Shown piece after piece: positions 1 to 11,290 of a DNA stretch of 64,000 nt. The DNA comes from Austropuccinia psidii (taxonomy: Eukaryota > Basidiomycota > Pucciniomycetes > Pucciniales > Sphaerophragmiaceae). The position numbers and the translations under genes were made by a program. The stretch is taken from the NCBI GenBank assembly GCA_023105745.1, contig JALGQZ010000002.1:40531997-40595996 (forward strand), in the 5' to 3' direction. The notes under the pieces are model-generated. The model had not been told where the DNA came from and did no database searches. It worked only from the letters and a program-made list of their open reading frames with translations. Every line of letters starts with the position of its first letter. The first letter of the stretch is position 1.

Positions 1-204
1 GCCATAATTTCTTGTGAATTTGATTGATAAACTTAGCCATGAAGCAAAACATCTCTCTTCTTTGTAGAAAAGAAAAAAAAACTGACCTCTTTTCTATCAA
101 GCTATATGACTTTTTGTGATCAAAATGCAAACTAAATTCTATATATACTTATTATTTCAAAACTTCTCAAAAGACTTTTTTTAATGAATAGTTGATTTTT
201 ATTT

Positions 205-2242
205 TCATGTATCTGTAACATTTGGTGTAAGTTCTTTAGAATCATTCGAATCAGGTTCATCAGAGGTTTCATTTGCTGTTGCGGTTGCTGAAGACGAAGA
301 TGATGAGACAGAAACATTGGTACTAGAAGGAGGAGGGGATGAATTTGAAGTATGATTGTTTGACGGTGGTGATCTCTCAGCTGACTGACTGACGCGACTG
401 AGGACTTCAATGATGCTTGCTGGAGCCAATGAAAACAAACTACCAACTGAATTTTGTTTAGCCTCAGCAGACTGATTATTCTGATTGGCTTCTTCCGAAA
501 GGTGATAAGTGGGTGGTGGCGCTACTGATTCATCAACATTCAATGAGCTTCCAATTAAAGGACCGCTACCCAATGGTACTCTTGCTGATTGAGCATAAGG
601 ATCTGGAAATGTGCTAGGTGTCTGATGGCCCTCTCCACGATTCAGTCTTTCGCAAATCATGTCATACCATTGTTCTTTTGTTTTACCACCAAGAATAGCA
701 ACTATCATGAATGTCATATTATCACATCCTACTCCACCCCATTCGCAATCTGGAGCAAGGGAATTCTCAATCATTTGTTCTGCTATACGTTCCAAGGATT
801 TACGCTCTCCAATCAGTCTCCTAACTCGATCAACGACCTGTTGATTGGAATAAACGTCCCAAATACCTAAAAGGTAATAATGGATTAGGTTAATAAGCCA
901 TTTGATGATAGTTGACCTTTGAAAAGAAGTGAGTAGATGAGAGATTATGATGACAAACCATCACAAGCCAAGATTAAGAATTCATCCTCTGATGTGATTT
1001 GATGAGTAAGAATATCAGGATCAGCTGTTACGACCTGCTCCTCAGGAGTCAACTTTTTATTTTGTTTAAATTCAAAGTCACCAATGGCCCGAGACAATGC
1101 AAGGTTACCTAATAAAAAAAAGTACAAGTTTGAGTAATAAGAATATTTTAATTTGAGTGAATTATTTTCAAACCAGCTTACCGTTAACGCGACCAAATTC
1201 AACAAATCCACCTGCAGCAACGATTCGATTATTTTCGATACGATTGACTGGTTTATGATCCTCTGACATTGCTTTTGCGACACCATTAACGCATAATACC
1301 GATCTGGAATCACCAGCATTGGCCTATGAAGAATGATGAGAGAGTGAAAAAAAAGAAGCGAGATTTTAGGTTTGGATAGTGAAGAGGTAAGATGAGGGGG
1401 CAAGATTATAAGGATGAGTTTGAATGGGGAAGAGGTATAGCGTATAGTTTATATATACACATGCCATGATTGGGTTGTTTTATGATAGACGAACCACCAA
1501 TATTCGACCATCAGGTGTGATGAGAGCAGCAACGGCGGTACAACCAGATGGATCGTTGTTAAAGTCAGGATCTGAGGGTAAAGGAAGAGATTAAAAATGA
1601 GTTGAAGATTTATAAAAAGGTTTGTAAGAATGAAGAATGACCGACTACTACGTAAGTCTTCATCGGTGGCTAGAAAGGCTCTTTTAAGTGCTGCAGGATA
1701 GTCTTGATTTTGATATTCTGAAGTTGATCGTAGGCGAAAATGGACGGTATCACCAGAAAATTTAGCTACGGTTGAACCTGAAGAGAGATGATGAGGTTAA
1801 AAGACATTAAACGATTGAGCTGATGAAAACAAGGTTAGAATGAAAAAAAGGTCAAGGGTACAGACCACCATGGCCATCGTAAACAGCAAAGAAACTAGTA
1901 CGATTATGAGGATTTTGAGGTTGAGATGGAGTGGATGAGAGATTTGGTTGAGCAGCATCGAGATCTAAGACGGCTGAATGAGCATCCTCCATGGCTGGAA
2001 GAGATTTTTAAGGGGAAAGATAATGACAAGATTTTAATAAAAAAAGAGTGATGATGAAATATTTTGAATGAATTTTTTACTGACTTAATCTCCAGCCTTG
2101 CATCTCTGAGACGCCAAAGGCAAACCGTTCATCTTGGCCGGTGGTAGTGTGTTTTTCGATGACAGGCTCAGAGAGCGTTTGACCCTAAAGAGAATGGAGA
2201 AAATGATACCAAAAGATTAGATGAATGAATTTATTGATTGAT

Positions 2243-2298
<56 letters not shown>

Positions 2299-2336
2299 GA
2301 TAAGAGTGAAAAGTGAATTTGAAGCTTACTTACCAT
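205..2336 (-). CDS. PTC2: PP2C-type protein phosphatase, Ptc2/Ptc3-like, eight exons
   Basis: Metal-dependent Ser/Thr phosphatase of the PPM/PP2C family. Fungal Ptc2/Ptc3 members reverse stress-MAPK and checkpoint-kinase phosphorylation. Splicing by GT-AG joins exons 2334-2336, 2085-2184, 1866-1994, 1649-1777 (the donor could be 1646), 1495-1571, 1182-1323, 959-1108 and 205-866, and all phases agree, giving about 463 residues. The protein starts MGQTLSEPV, the typical N-terminus of this subfamily. Metal-site motifs seen: MEDAH (near residue 37), DGHGG (73-77), [31 protein letters not shown] (243-248) and GCDNMT (D292, N293). The last roughly 150 residues are a Ser/Thr/Pro-rich tail of low complexity. 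Exon 1 codes only for the start Met. No stops or frameshifts occur in the spliced frame, so it looks functional. The symbol rests on N-terminal and motif resemblance only. Confidence 0.93.
2244..2297. repeat. (GAT)18 microsatellite in PP2C intron 1
   Basis: Eighteen uninterrupted GAT units lie within the first intron of the phosphatase gene, just inside the donor site at 2333. Confidence 0.95.
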
Positions 2337-2365
2337 GATTTGATTTGATTTGATTTGATTTGATT
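2337..2365. repeat. TTTGA pentamer repeat at the PP2C start codon
   Basis: Five to six tandem TTTGA/GATTT units sit directly upstream of the ATG, so they lie in the 5' UTR or core promoter of the phosphatase gene. Confidence 0.85.
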
Positions 2366-2702
2366 TTAAAAGATTTGAATTGATTTGATTGTTAAAAAAC
2401 CAAGACTTGCAATTGAATCGAGTGAAATTGAAAGTTTTGATGAGATTGTCTTTTGAGATTTTCTTGATTTTTATTAATTTTTAATTTAATTAGTTAAAAT
2501 TTATGATTTTCTTGATTAAATTTGAATTTAATTAATTAATTTTATTGAGGATTGATTTTAAAAAAACTTTTAGTGAGTGGATGAGTGTGCCAATCAGGGA
2601 GATACTGTAGTGGACTAATTTGGTGGGCGGACTGATTGGAAGTGACAGCAAAAATCAGCGAGCGCAATTGATTTTATGATTACAGTTTACAGTTTACAGT
2701 CA

Positions 2703-2738
2703 AGAGTGACTAGAGTGACTAGAGTGACTAGAGTGACT
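2703..2738. repeat. 9-bp minisatellite, four perfect copies
   Basis: AGAGTGACT occurs four times head to tail. It is preceded by repeated TTTACAG units (about 2682-2700). It lies about 370 bp upstream of the PP2C start codon, in probable promoter DNA. Confidence 0.9.
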
Positions 2739-4805
2739 ACAGTCTAGAGTCAACAAAGTGGAAGAAAATAATCAATTTTAAAACTCAAGACCATCTTGAT
2801 AGATTTTTGTTTGTAAAACTTTTTGGTGTAAAAGTGAATGATGGTCTCCAATCTGAATTGATCATCATCTTAACAAGAAGATATGGCTAAAGAAATCTTC
2901 AATCTTTCTTCAACTCCTCTTCAAATCATTATCAATTCAACTCAAGAGGGGGTTTCAATCTTTGGAAAATTCAAATCATCTGGACAAAAATAATCCAATC
3001 ATAAACTACTGTACTTTAATGTATAAAATTTAATTTAAAGCTAATTCATTAACTCCTAATCTTTCAAAAAATTATCAAAAATTAATTTAAAACTAACTTT
3101 ATTGGTTTCTTTTAAAGTTAATCTCCTAATAAAAAAAAATTGGGCAAAATCAAAATAATCAATCATTTTTAAATAATTGATTTTTTTTTTTTTTTGATCA
3201 AAAGTTCAAAAAAATTGTCCTTTTTCTCTTCTCAAAAATTCATTAATTTATAATTAAAAAATGATAATAATTTAACAAACAAAACTATAAAGTTGAAAAA
3301 TAAACTTTTGCTTATAAACTAAAAAAAAAAAACAGAATAATTTAATAGATTAATGTTTAAATATTGAATTAATTCATCTTAAGAAATTTCCTATCAAATA
3401 ATACTTAATTTTTAGTTACACAAAGAAAAAAAAAACCAGTTTTTATGAATGATTTCTTAAGAAAAAAGATATGAAAAATTAATTAGATGATATGTTGAAA
3501 TTATAAATCTAAAACTACTACCAAATCAATATCATCTAAATAATTTGAAAAATCTTGAATTTCTTGAAAAATAATAATAATACTAACAATGATAATTTTT
3601 TCAGATATATCAAAAAATTGATCTTTTCCTTTTTGGGAGGTGGGAAGGTGATAGTTATAGCTATGTTTTATTTTTTTGAATTATTTTATTCATAAATTTA
3701 AACTAAAGATAATGAAATATATAATCTTATTAAAAATAATAACAATTTTTCTTTTGAAAACCAAAAAAAAAAAAAAAAAAATCAACATTCAAATTAAAAA
3801 ATTTCATTAATTCATTAATAACTTTATTTTTTTTCTTGGGTTTCAAATTTTTTTTTTTTGAATTAAATAAAAAAAAATTAATACTCAAAAATAATCATTT
3901 AATTAAACTATTTTTAATATACATATAAAAAAAGAATATCAAAATATTAATTAAATCAAAAATTAATAATAATTTCAAAATATTTTCTCTTTGACTAGGT
4001 TTAAAAAAAATTAAAAAATTAATTAAATTATTTTTATAAATCAATAGTGAAAATTTAAAGTTATTTATATATTAGAATAAGTTTAATCTGACTTTTTGTT
4101 ATTTTAGAAATTTCTTCAGGTGATATATGTTCTCAAAAATTTAAAGTCCCCACCAATTCTAGATTTTCTATTATTTGATAAAATAATTCCTAGTGAATTA
4201 ATTTCTATTAACTAATTAAATTTAAATTTCCTTTAAAATCATCCTTTATATGTTTTTAAAGAAATTTTCATGATTTGGGGCTCTCTTGAGATTCAGTGTT
4301 GGAAAGAAAAGTATGTAAATATTTAAGATAATCTTAACCTAATCACTCAAAAATGTTTAACAAAAGATCTTTTTTATATTTAAAATTATAATTTATTGAT
4401 ATATAAAACACAAGAAAAGTGTTTGAGTCATTAAATTTTAAGTAAATTAAATTTAAATTAAGGTATAATTAAAAAGTAATTACTCTAAATTCACTTTCCT
4501 GTGATTAGTTTTAAAACAAAATTTAAATTTAAATCTTGGTTTGAATTGAATTATATTTAAATTTGAATTCAAATATAAAAAAATTAATTTAATATTAATA
4601 ATTTAAAGAGTTTAATTATTATTAAAATAAAAAGAATTATTAATATTAATAACTTCAGAAAAAATTAATTAAATTAAATTGTAAAGTAAAATTGACTAAT
4701 TAATTGATTTATAAAATATGAATAATTTTAAATTTTTAAAAAATTTAAAATATTTTTAATTTGAATTAAATTCTTTAATATATATATATATATATATATT
4801 ATTAC
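2739..4805. other. AT-rich intergenic DNA, no gene seen
   Basis: The PP2C upstream region passes into long A/T tracts with stops in all frames. I see no conserved coding segment, RNA gene or paired terminal repeats. A short (TA)n run lies near 4780-4798. Confidence 0.6.
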
Positions 4806-4811
4806 TAATTT

Positions 4812-4953
4812 GGGGGAGTGATATTTCCATGCCTCAACCTCAAATTTATTCCTATGCCTATGCATAAAATTGTGGATTCAGATACACCTTCATGCCTTTC
4901 ATGGATTTAGTTTTCTAAATCCACCCATCCAAGTTATTACTAAATCCATACCC
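4812..4953 (+). repeat. Left terminal inverted repeat of the TIR element
   Basis: Starts GGGGGAGTGATATTTCC directly after TAATTT. It pairs with 8222-8362, with scattered mismatches such as GGGGGAG versus GGGGGGG. Confidence 0.85.
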
Positions 4954-5266
4954 CAATTATTATTATTTTTAATCCAAAAGAACTATAATTTAACAGTTAC
5001 CCACTTTCAATTTTGATTTTCATATGATTCTCTAAGAAAAGTTTTGATATCTCAGAATATGTCAAAGTACTTGCTAAAGTTGTTCTTAAATGAAAAAAAT
5101 AATCACCATAAGGACAGAAAAATGAAATCCAATAAGATATTTGAATGAGTAAAAATGTACACGCCTTGCCAAAGTAAACTTCCTTTGTTGTACCTGTAAT
5201 TCATAAATATAAAATAAGTGGTTCTAAATTTTTGCATTAAATAAAACTTCTTATGAGTTAACATAC

Positions 5267-5612
5267 CCTTTGCATGTTTATTTCCACTGTAACAGGTGAT
5301 ATAAAATTGTATGCCATTACATTTTTCCTTTGTCCAATACAATGTAGACAATCAATAGCTTTATCTTCATCAGCTAGATTCCAATGAGGCTCCTAGACAT
5401 ATATTAGATATATAAGCTATATTAAACTATCCCCTGATGGTCATAGTCATAATTCATACCATTATAAATACCATGTCTGCACAAGTTATATTCAGGCCAA
5501 CCCCTTCAGCCAAAATTACTTCTATATTAATGTTTTCATTGAATTTATTAAGTTCTTAATCCTGTCTAGATTGGCCTATTGTTTCATCAAAATGTGTAAA
5601 TAAAATCTTATT
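5267..5612 (-). pseudogene. Decayed SNF2-family helicase C-terminal fragment
   Basis: The minus-strand frame reads NKILFTHFDETIGQSRQD, a stop (TAA), then ELNKFNENINIEVILAEGVG and LNITCADMVFIM. A GT-AG intron (GTATGA...TCTAG) follows, and the frame resumes EPHWNLADEDKAIDCLHC, IGQRKNVMAYNFI. This is the helicase motif IV-VI order of the SNF2/HLTF/Rad16 type: G-GLNLT-A-, -P-WNP--E-QAID--HRIGQ. The usual arginines of D-R-x-H-R-IGQ are both Cys here, each one C-to-T change from CGT. The piece lacks the N-terminal helicase half. It may be a captured host gene or the element's own helicase. Confidence 0.75.
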
Positions 5613-6111
5613 GTTTTTTAATAAAATTCCAATCCTACAATTTTATAAAAAATAATTTTCAATCAAAAAAAATATTCATAATTATTAAATGAGAATTAAA
5701 AAAAAAAAACAGAATTTTAATAAAAAAAAAAATAAAAATAAAGGAAATAATTAAACTTAAAAAAAAAAATTAAGAAATTTTTTTTTTTTTTATTGATTTT
5801 TTGAGGTTATTTTTTTTTTTTTTTAATTTTTTTTTGATTTTGATAAAAGAATTTTTTTTTTTTTTTTTTTTTTTAAAAAAAAGAATTTGAATTTTAATTA
5901 TTTTATTTTATTTTTTTTTTTAGAATTTTTTTTTTTTTTTTTTTTCAAATCAAAATGTTTTTTTTTTTTTTTATGGTAATATTAAAGAAAAAATCCCTTA
6001 TATCTATGTTCAATATGGTGAGATCATAACTTTAATTTCATATATAATTTCAATAAATAAGTGATGATTGCAAAAAAGGCAAAACTTTTTTATATACTTG
6101 AAGAAAATTTC

Positions 6112-8074
6112 TGTAAGGTTTGACTATGAAACAATAAGTAAAAATTACCAATATTTTAATTATTGTATTATGAATGTCCTTATAAATAAAATAAATAAGA
6201 TAAAAAATAATTATATTATTAAATAAATATAATAATATAATAAATAAATATATTAATATAAGATAATTAATATATTTAAAAGCACTTTATTATTGTTACC
6301 AACAAATAATAAAGGCATAAAAAATTGGTTTTTATTAATAAAAAACAATTATTAACAATAATATTACAAATATTAAAGTTATAAATTAATATAAATACTA
6401 TTTATATTAATTAAAGAATTATTAAATTAATAATAAAGAAAAAATTATTATAATAAGAAGAAATAACCTACTTTTAATACTTAATATAATAATTTTGAAT
6501 GATTTTATTCCAAAAAAATATAAATAAAACTTATTTAAATTGTATTTACAATAAAAATTAAGAGAAATTACAATTTATCTTGCTTTTATGTGGATTTGAG
6601 GTTTTTAAGAGAAATTTAAACAAAGCAATTAGATAATTGAAGTAATCACATCAAGAATGATGATTATAATAAGATTGATCTTTGGTCTTTAATAATATAA
6701 GAGTTTTATCTATAAAGGATAAAGAAATTACCTTTTTGTTTTAATTATTTAATGTTTTGTAAGTGTCTAAGGGGAAAATAGAGTAAAAAAAGCTCTATTT
6801 ATGGTAAATACCTCCCTTATAGAGTCCAGCAGGCTTCTAGTAGACGTGTACTGATGCTTTCTACTAGAATTGATCAATATTTTAAGGTTTAGTGATGATT
6901 ACATTGTGATCAAACCATCTTACCTCATTATTACTCCATTATTTAGAGTTATCACTGTAACTTTAAGTTTGATGACTTCATAGGCTTGGAAGAAGCCTAA
7001 AATTTGTAAATTTTATTAGTTTTAATCATAATATAATAGCATTCATCAATTTTATCACTTATATGACTGTTAAACTTAAAATAAGATTACAGTGAGTGAT
7101 CATAAATGATCAAATTTAAGCTTAATCTTTGATCATTAATAACTTTTGGGTTATACACGCTAAAGCTATTCTGAGAGTGGATTCTAATAGCTTGGCATGT
7201 CCTTATTAAGCTGTTAAGAGAATTTCATTACATCATCAAAAATCTATTTTTGATGATTTTTCTTGTAACTCATCTTTTCTGTTGAAATTTAATATTTTAA
7301 ACTTCAAACCATGATTTCAGGGGGTTGTACCCTGAATTTCATAATAAGAATTACATCATTCTTCACGAATGAACTAGTAGAATCCAACTGTGTACTTTTT
7401 TTTAAGTTTGGACCACTTTCACAACAAAGTGGTCAACAGCTCTGTTGATTTTTATCAATATTTCATCATAGATTTTAACCTTGATTATAATTTGTAAAAT
7501 AAAGTTTATATCTGTGTTCTTAAAGTAACTACGTGGTAACTTTATTTTTTGGTTCATCACTCTATCTTGTATAGTTTAAGAGATATTAGCTATGATCCTT
7601 GAATATATGCGTTGACCAAAAAAGTGCATATATTCAGGTTAATTCCTTAAGTATTAGCTTTGGAAATTAGCTCATTAATTGTTTTATGTGTGAATTTTCA
7701 TGGGGAATCCAATTGTACAATTTATTTCACATGTTGATTAATTTGCTCTTGAAATAAATAAGGATTTATGGTTTTTATAAGGTATTATTCCTTATAACTC
7801 ATTAAATATTCACTTTACAGATATGCCATAAAAATGGTATATGTGTATTTTACCATGGGGAATCCAATGGTATAAATTATTTCAAATGTTTATTCATTGG
7901 TTTTTAATTTAAACCAATTTTTTACCAATTTATGGTATTTTTGTATTTTTAAAGTAATTATTTTTAATGTATAATTATTCTAAGTAATTTTAGTATAATT
8001 ATCTTAAAGGTATAATTATTCTGAGTCTTTCTTGTGACCTTATTGGGTATGTGGTCATATCTCAAAGGCTCACA
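6112..8074 (-). repeat. Degenerate solo LTR nested in the TIR element
   Basis: The left end starts TGTAAGGTTTGACTATGAAAC, like the LTR end at 37284. The right end (TATCTCAAAGGCTCACA) matches the LTR ends at 28555, 43769 and 59329. The GGAATCCAATGG segment near 7860 matches the Gypsy LTR near 58992. The orientation gives TG...CA on the minus strand. I find no matching 5-bp duplication at the edges (ATTTC versus TCAAT), so it is old, or the ends are altered. Confidence 0.65.
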
Positions 8075-8221
8075 TCAATCAGCTTCAAATTGGAGAAGAG
8101 TATATTCCTCATCAATAAAATTATTCTGCAAATGTAGACAGATCACTTTTATATAGCATTTTTTTGATTATAGAGTTTGTTGTCAGATTTCTGAGATAAA
8201 CGTCCTATTAACATCTTATTT

Positions 8222-8362
8222 GGTGTGGATTTAGTAATCACTTGGATGAGTAGATTTAGCAAACTACATCCATGAAAGGCGTGAAGGCATATCTAAATCC
8301 ACAATTTTATGTGTAGGCATAGGCATAAATTTTAGGTTGAGGCATGGAAATATCACCCCCCC
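8222..8362 (-). repeat. Right terminal inverted repeat of the TIR element
   Basis: Ends GGAAATATCACCCCCCC directly before TAATTT. It is the mirror of 4812-4953. Confidence 0.85.
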
Positions 8363-8368
8363 TAATTT

Positions 8369-9130
8369 AATAAGAAAAAAAAATTTAAAGAAATAATATT
8401 AATTAAAAAAAACTTTTTGAAACTTTAATTTATAGTTAAATTTATAATATATATATATAAATATATAAATTCAAATAAAATTTAATGGAATTTTAATTCT
8501 TTTCTTATCAAAAGAAATTTAAAATAAAAAATTAAAAAACCCTAAATTTTTTTCTTTTTTGTTGAGGGGGAAGGGGGGGGGAAAATCCAAAATTTTCATT
8601 TTTTTTGAAAATAACTAAATCAAATAAACTAATTCTAAATTTTTTTCTTCTTTTTTTTTTCAAAGCTTAGAAACATTTTTTTTAGGATTTTAAATTATAT
8701 TTAAAATTTACATAATATATAAAAACTATTTATAAAGGTAAAAAAAAAAATTATAAATTAAATTTAAGAAGATATTCTTTTATTTTTTTATTTTTATTTC
8801 TTAAATTAAATTAAATAAATTTAATATTTAATTATAAATATATATTAAAAAATTACTTGATAAAATTAATTAAAGATAAACTAAAAATAATTATTCTATA
8901 ACACATATTTATATTTTGAAAAATTAGTTAAAATTATATATAATGATTATAAATATGTAAAAAAATCCTGATTTAAATTTTTTGATTCTTTTATTGAATT
9001 GGTTATTTAATTATAAATATTTAATCATAATAGGAATGAAATGGAATTGGGTAAAATTTGTATTCATTTTTGGGGTTAGAAAGCCTATTTTATTATATAT
9101 AATCATATAATTATTTAATTTTTGGTTAAA
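8369..9130. other. AT-rich intergenic DNA, no gene seen
   Basis: Long A/T tracts with stops in every frame. The only notable feature is a G-rich run near 8564-8582. Confidence 0.5.
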
Positions 9131-9316
9131 TTAACACGAGAAATGATGAAGTGGATTTATTTTAATGAAAGAATAGAATCTTCAAAACTCATTTAAGATG
9201 AAGGCCTTCCATTTACCTTTGAATTTATAGATGGAATCTTGATAGAATTATTACAAAGTTCTGAAAAGGATGGTGAATAATATTTTGATTCTAAAAAAAA
9301 AGTGATTTTTGAGTAA
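9131..9316 (+). pseudogene. Fossil coding segment, unknown family
   Basis: One frame reads LTREMMKWIYFNERIESSKL, I-stop, DEGLPFTFEFIDGILIELLQ, SSEKDGE-stop, YFDSKKKVIFE-stop. The codon choice and residue mix look protein-like, unlike the flanking A/T tracts. Two in-frame TAA codons break it. I do not recognise the family; a C-terminal piece of a transposon protein is one possibility. Confidence 0.3.
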
Positions 9317-9929
9317 TGAGTATCTTTTTGATTTTAATTATTATTTAAAGAACTTTCAAAAAAAATTAAATTGAGGTAATCAATGCTTCTGCAGATTTTA
9401 TGTGAAATAAAAAAAATTAATTTCATTAAATGTTGTTTTTACCAGATCATATTTCATGATTTAAATCTTGATCAAAATCTGAAGATAGGAGGTAATCGAT
9501 AAAAGATTTATTAAAAGTAAAATCATTTTTTTGTTAATTCATCTTATTAAATATCTTCATATATAGTCCCAGAACCTAAATTCAATTCCAATCATGAAAA
9601 AATGATATTAAATTTAAACTTTAACTTGGAAAATACAGTGTTCAAATTCAGAATTTGATTTAAAATTTTGAAAATTCATTTCTAATAATTAAAATAGTGA
9701 TTTAATAATATTCAAAAAAGTTAAATATTTAAAATTTTATTATTTGAATTATTTAGTGAATTATTTTTTTATATTTTTTTTTTAAAAATTTGAGGATTTT
9801 TTTTTATAATTAAAATCCCTTTTTTTTTTAAAAAAAAAGGAAAAAATTTAATAAAAAAAATTTTTAATAAAAATAAAAAAAGAATATGAAGATGAAAGGA
9901 AATTTTCTTTTTTTATTTTTTTATTTTCT

Positions 9930-11290
9930 ATTTATTTTATTTTATTTTATTTTATTTTATTTTATTTTATTTTATTTTATTTTATTTTATTTTATTTTAT
10001 TTTATTTTATTTTATTTTATTTTATTTTATTTTATTTTATTTTATTTTATTTTATTTTATTTTATTTTATTTTATTTTATTTTATTTTATTTTATTTTAT
10101 TTTATTTTATTTTATTTTATTTTATTTTATTTTATTTTATTTTATTTTATTTGATTTTATTTGATTTTATTTTATTTTATTTTATTTTATTTTATTTTAT
10201 TTTATTTTATTTTATTTTATTTTATTTTATTTTATTTTATTTTATTTTATTTTATTTTATTTTATTTTATTTTCTATTTATTTTATTTTATTTTATTTTA
10301 TTTTATTTTATTTTATTTTATTTTATTTTATTTTATTTTATTTTATTTTATTTTATTTTATTTTATTTTATTTTATTTTATTTTATTTTATTTTATTTCA
10401 TTTTATTTTATTTTATTTTATTTTATTTTATTTTATTTTATTTTATTTTATTTTATTTTATTTTATTTGATTTTATTTTATTTTATTTTATTTTATTTTA
10501 TTTTATTTTATTTTATTTTATTTTATTTTATTTTATTTTATTTTATCTTATTTTATTTTCTATTTATTTTATTTTATTTTATTTTATTTTATTTTATTTT
10601 ATTTTATTTTATTTTATTTTATTTTATTTTATTTTATTTTATTTTATTTTATTTTATTTTATTTTATTTTATTTTATTTTATTTTATTTTATTTTATTTT
10701 ATTTTATTTTATTTTATTTTATTTTATTTTATTTTATTTTATTTTATTTTATTTTATTTTATTTTATTTTATTTTATTTTATTTTATTTTATTTTATTTT
10801 ATTTTATTTTATTTTATTTTATTTTATTTTATTTTATTTTATTTTATTTTATTTTATTTTATTTTATTTTATTTTATTTTATTTTATTTTATTTTATTTT
10901 ATTTTATTTTATTTTATTTTATTTTATTTTATTTTATTTTATTTTATTTTATTTTATTTATTTTATTTTATTTTATTTTATTTTATTTTATTTTATTTTA
11001 TTTTATTTTATTTTATTTTATTTTATTTTATTTTATTTTATTTTATTTTATTTTATTTTATTTTATTTTATTTTATTTTATTTTATTTTATTTTATTTTA
11101 TTTTATTTTATTTTATTTTATTTTATTTTATTTTATTGTATTTTATTTTATTTTATTTTATTTTATTTTATTTTATTTTATTTTATTTTATTTTATTTTA
11201 TTTTATTTTATTTTATTTATTTTATTTTATTTATTTATTTTATTTATTTTGTTTATTTTGTTCATTTTATTTATTTTATTTTATTTTTTA
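9930..11290. repeat. TTTTA pentanucleotide array of about 1.36 kb
   Basis: About 270 tandem TTTTA units, nearly pure. Point variants include TTTGA (10151, 10161, 10466), TTTCA (10399), TCTTA (10545) and TTGTA (11135). Similar phase-shifting breaks (TTTTCTATTTATTTTA) occur near 9926, 10270 and 10556, and the last about 75 bp decay into TTTA/TTTG forms. All plus-strand frames are open because the repeat reads FILFY, which is a by-product of the repeat and not a protein. Confidence 0.97.

Larger units (their letters stand above)
4812..8362. mobile_element. TIR-bounded DNA transposon relic with 6-bp target duplication
   Basis: The two ends form inverted repeats of about 140 bp: 4812-4953 and the reverse complement of 8222-8362 agree at most positions, including the outer GTGATATTTCCATGCCTCAA. 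TAATTT flanks the element directly on both sides (4806-4811 and 8363-8368). Inside are a decayed SNF2-helicase exon on the minus strand, long A/T tracts, and a nested solo LTR (6112-8074). Without the LTR the element would be about 1.6 kb. The superfamily is not determined; the 6-bp duplication excludes mariner and fits hAT (8) or MULE (8-10) poorly. Confidence 0.8.

Noticed and set aside
945..1403. 152-codon open frame on the minus strand
   Set aside because: It reads through the introns between PP2C exons 6 and 7; the spliced gene explains it.
4780..4798. TA-repeat next to the TIR element as its target site
   Set aside because: The exact TAATTT copies directly at both ends are a better target duplication.
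5103..5351. 82-codon open frame on the minus strand
   Set aside because: It is in a different frame from the SNF2 motif and mixes intron and exon; the helicase frame is the meaningful one.
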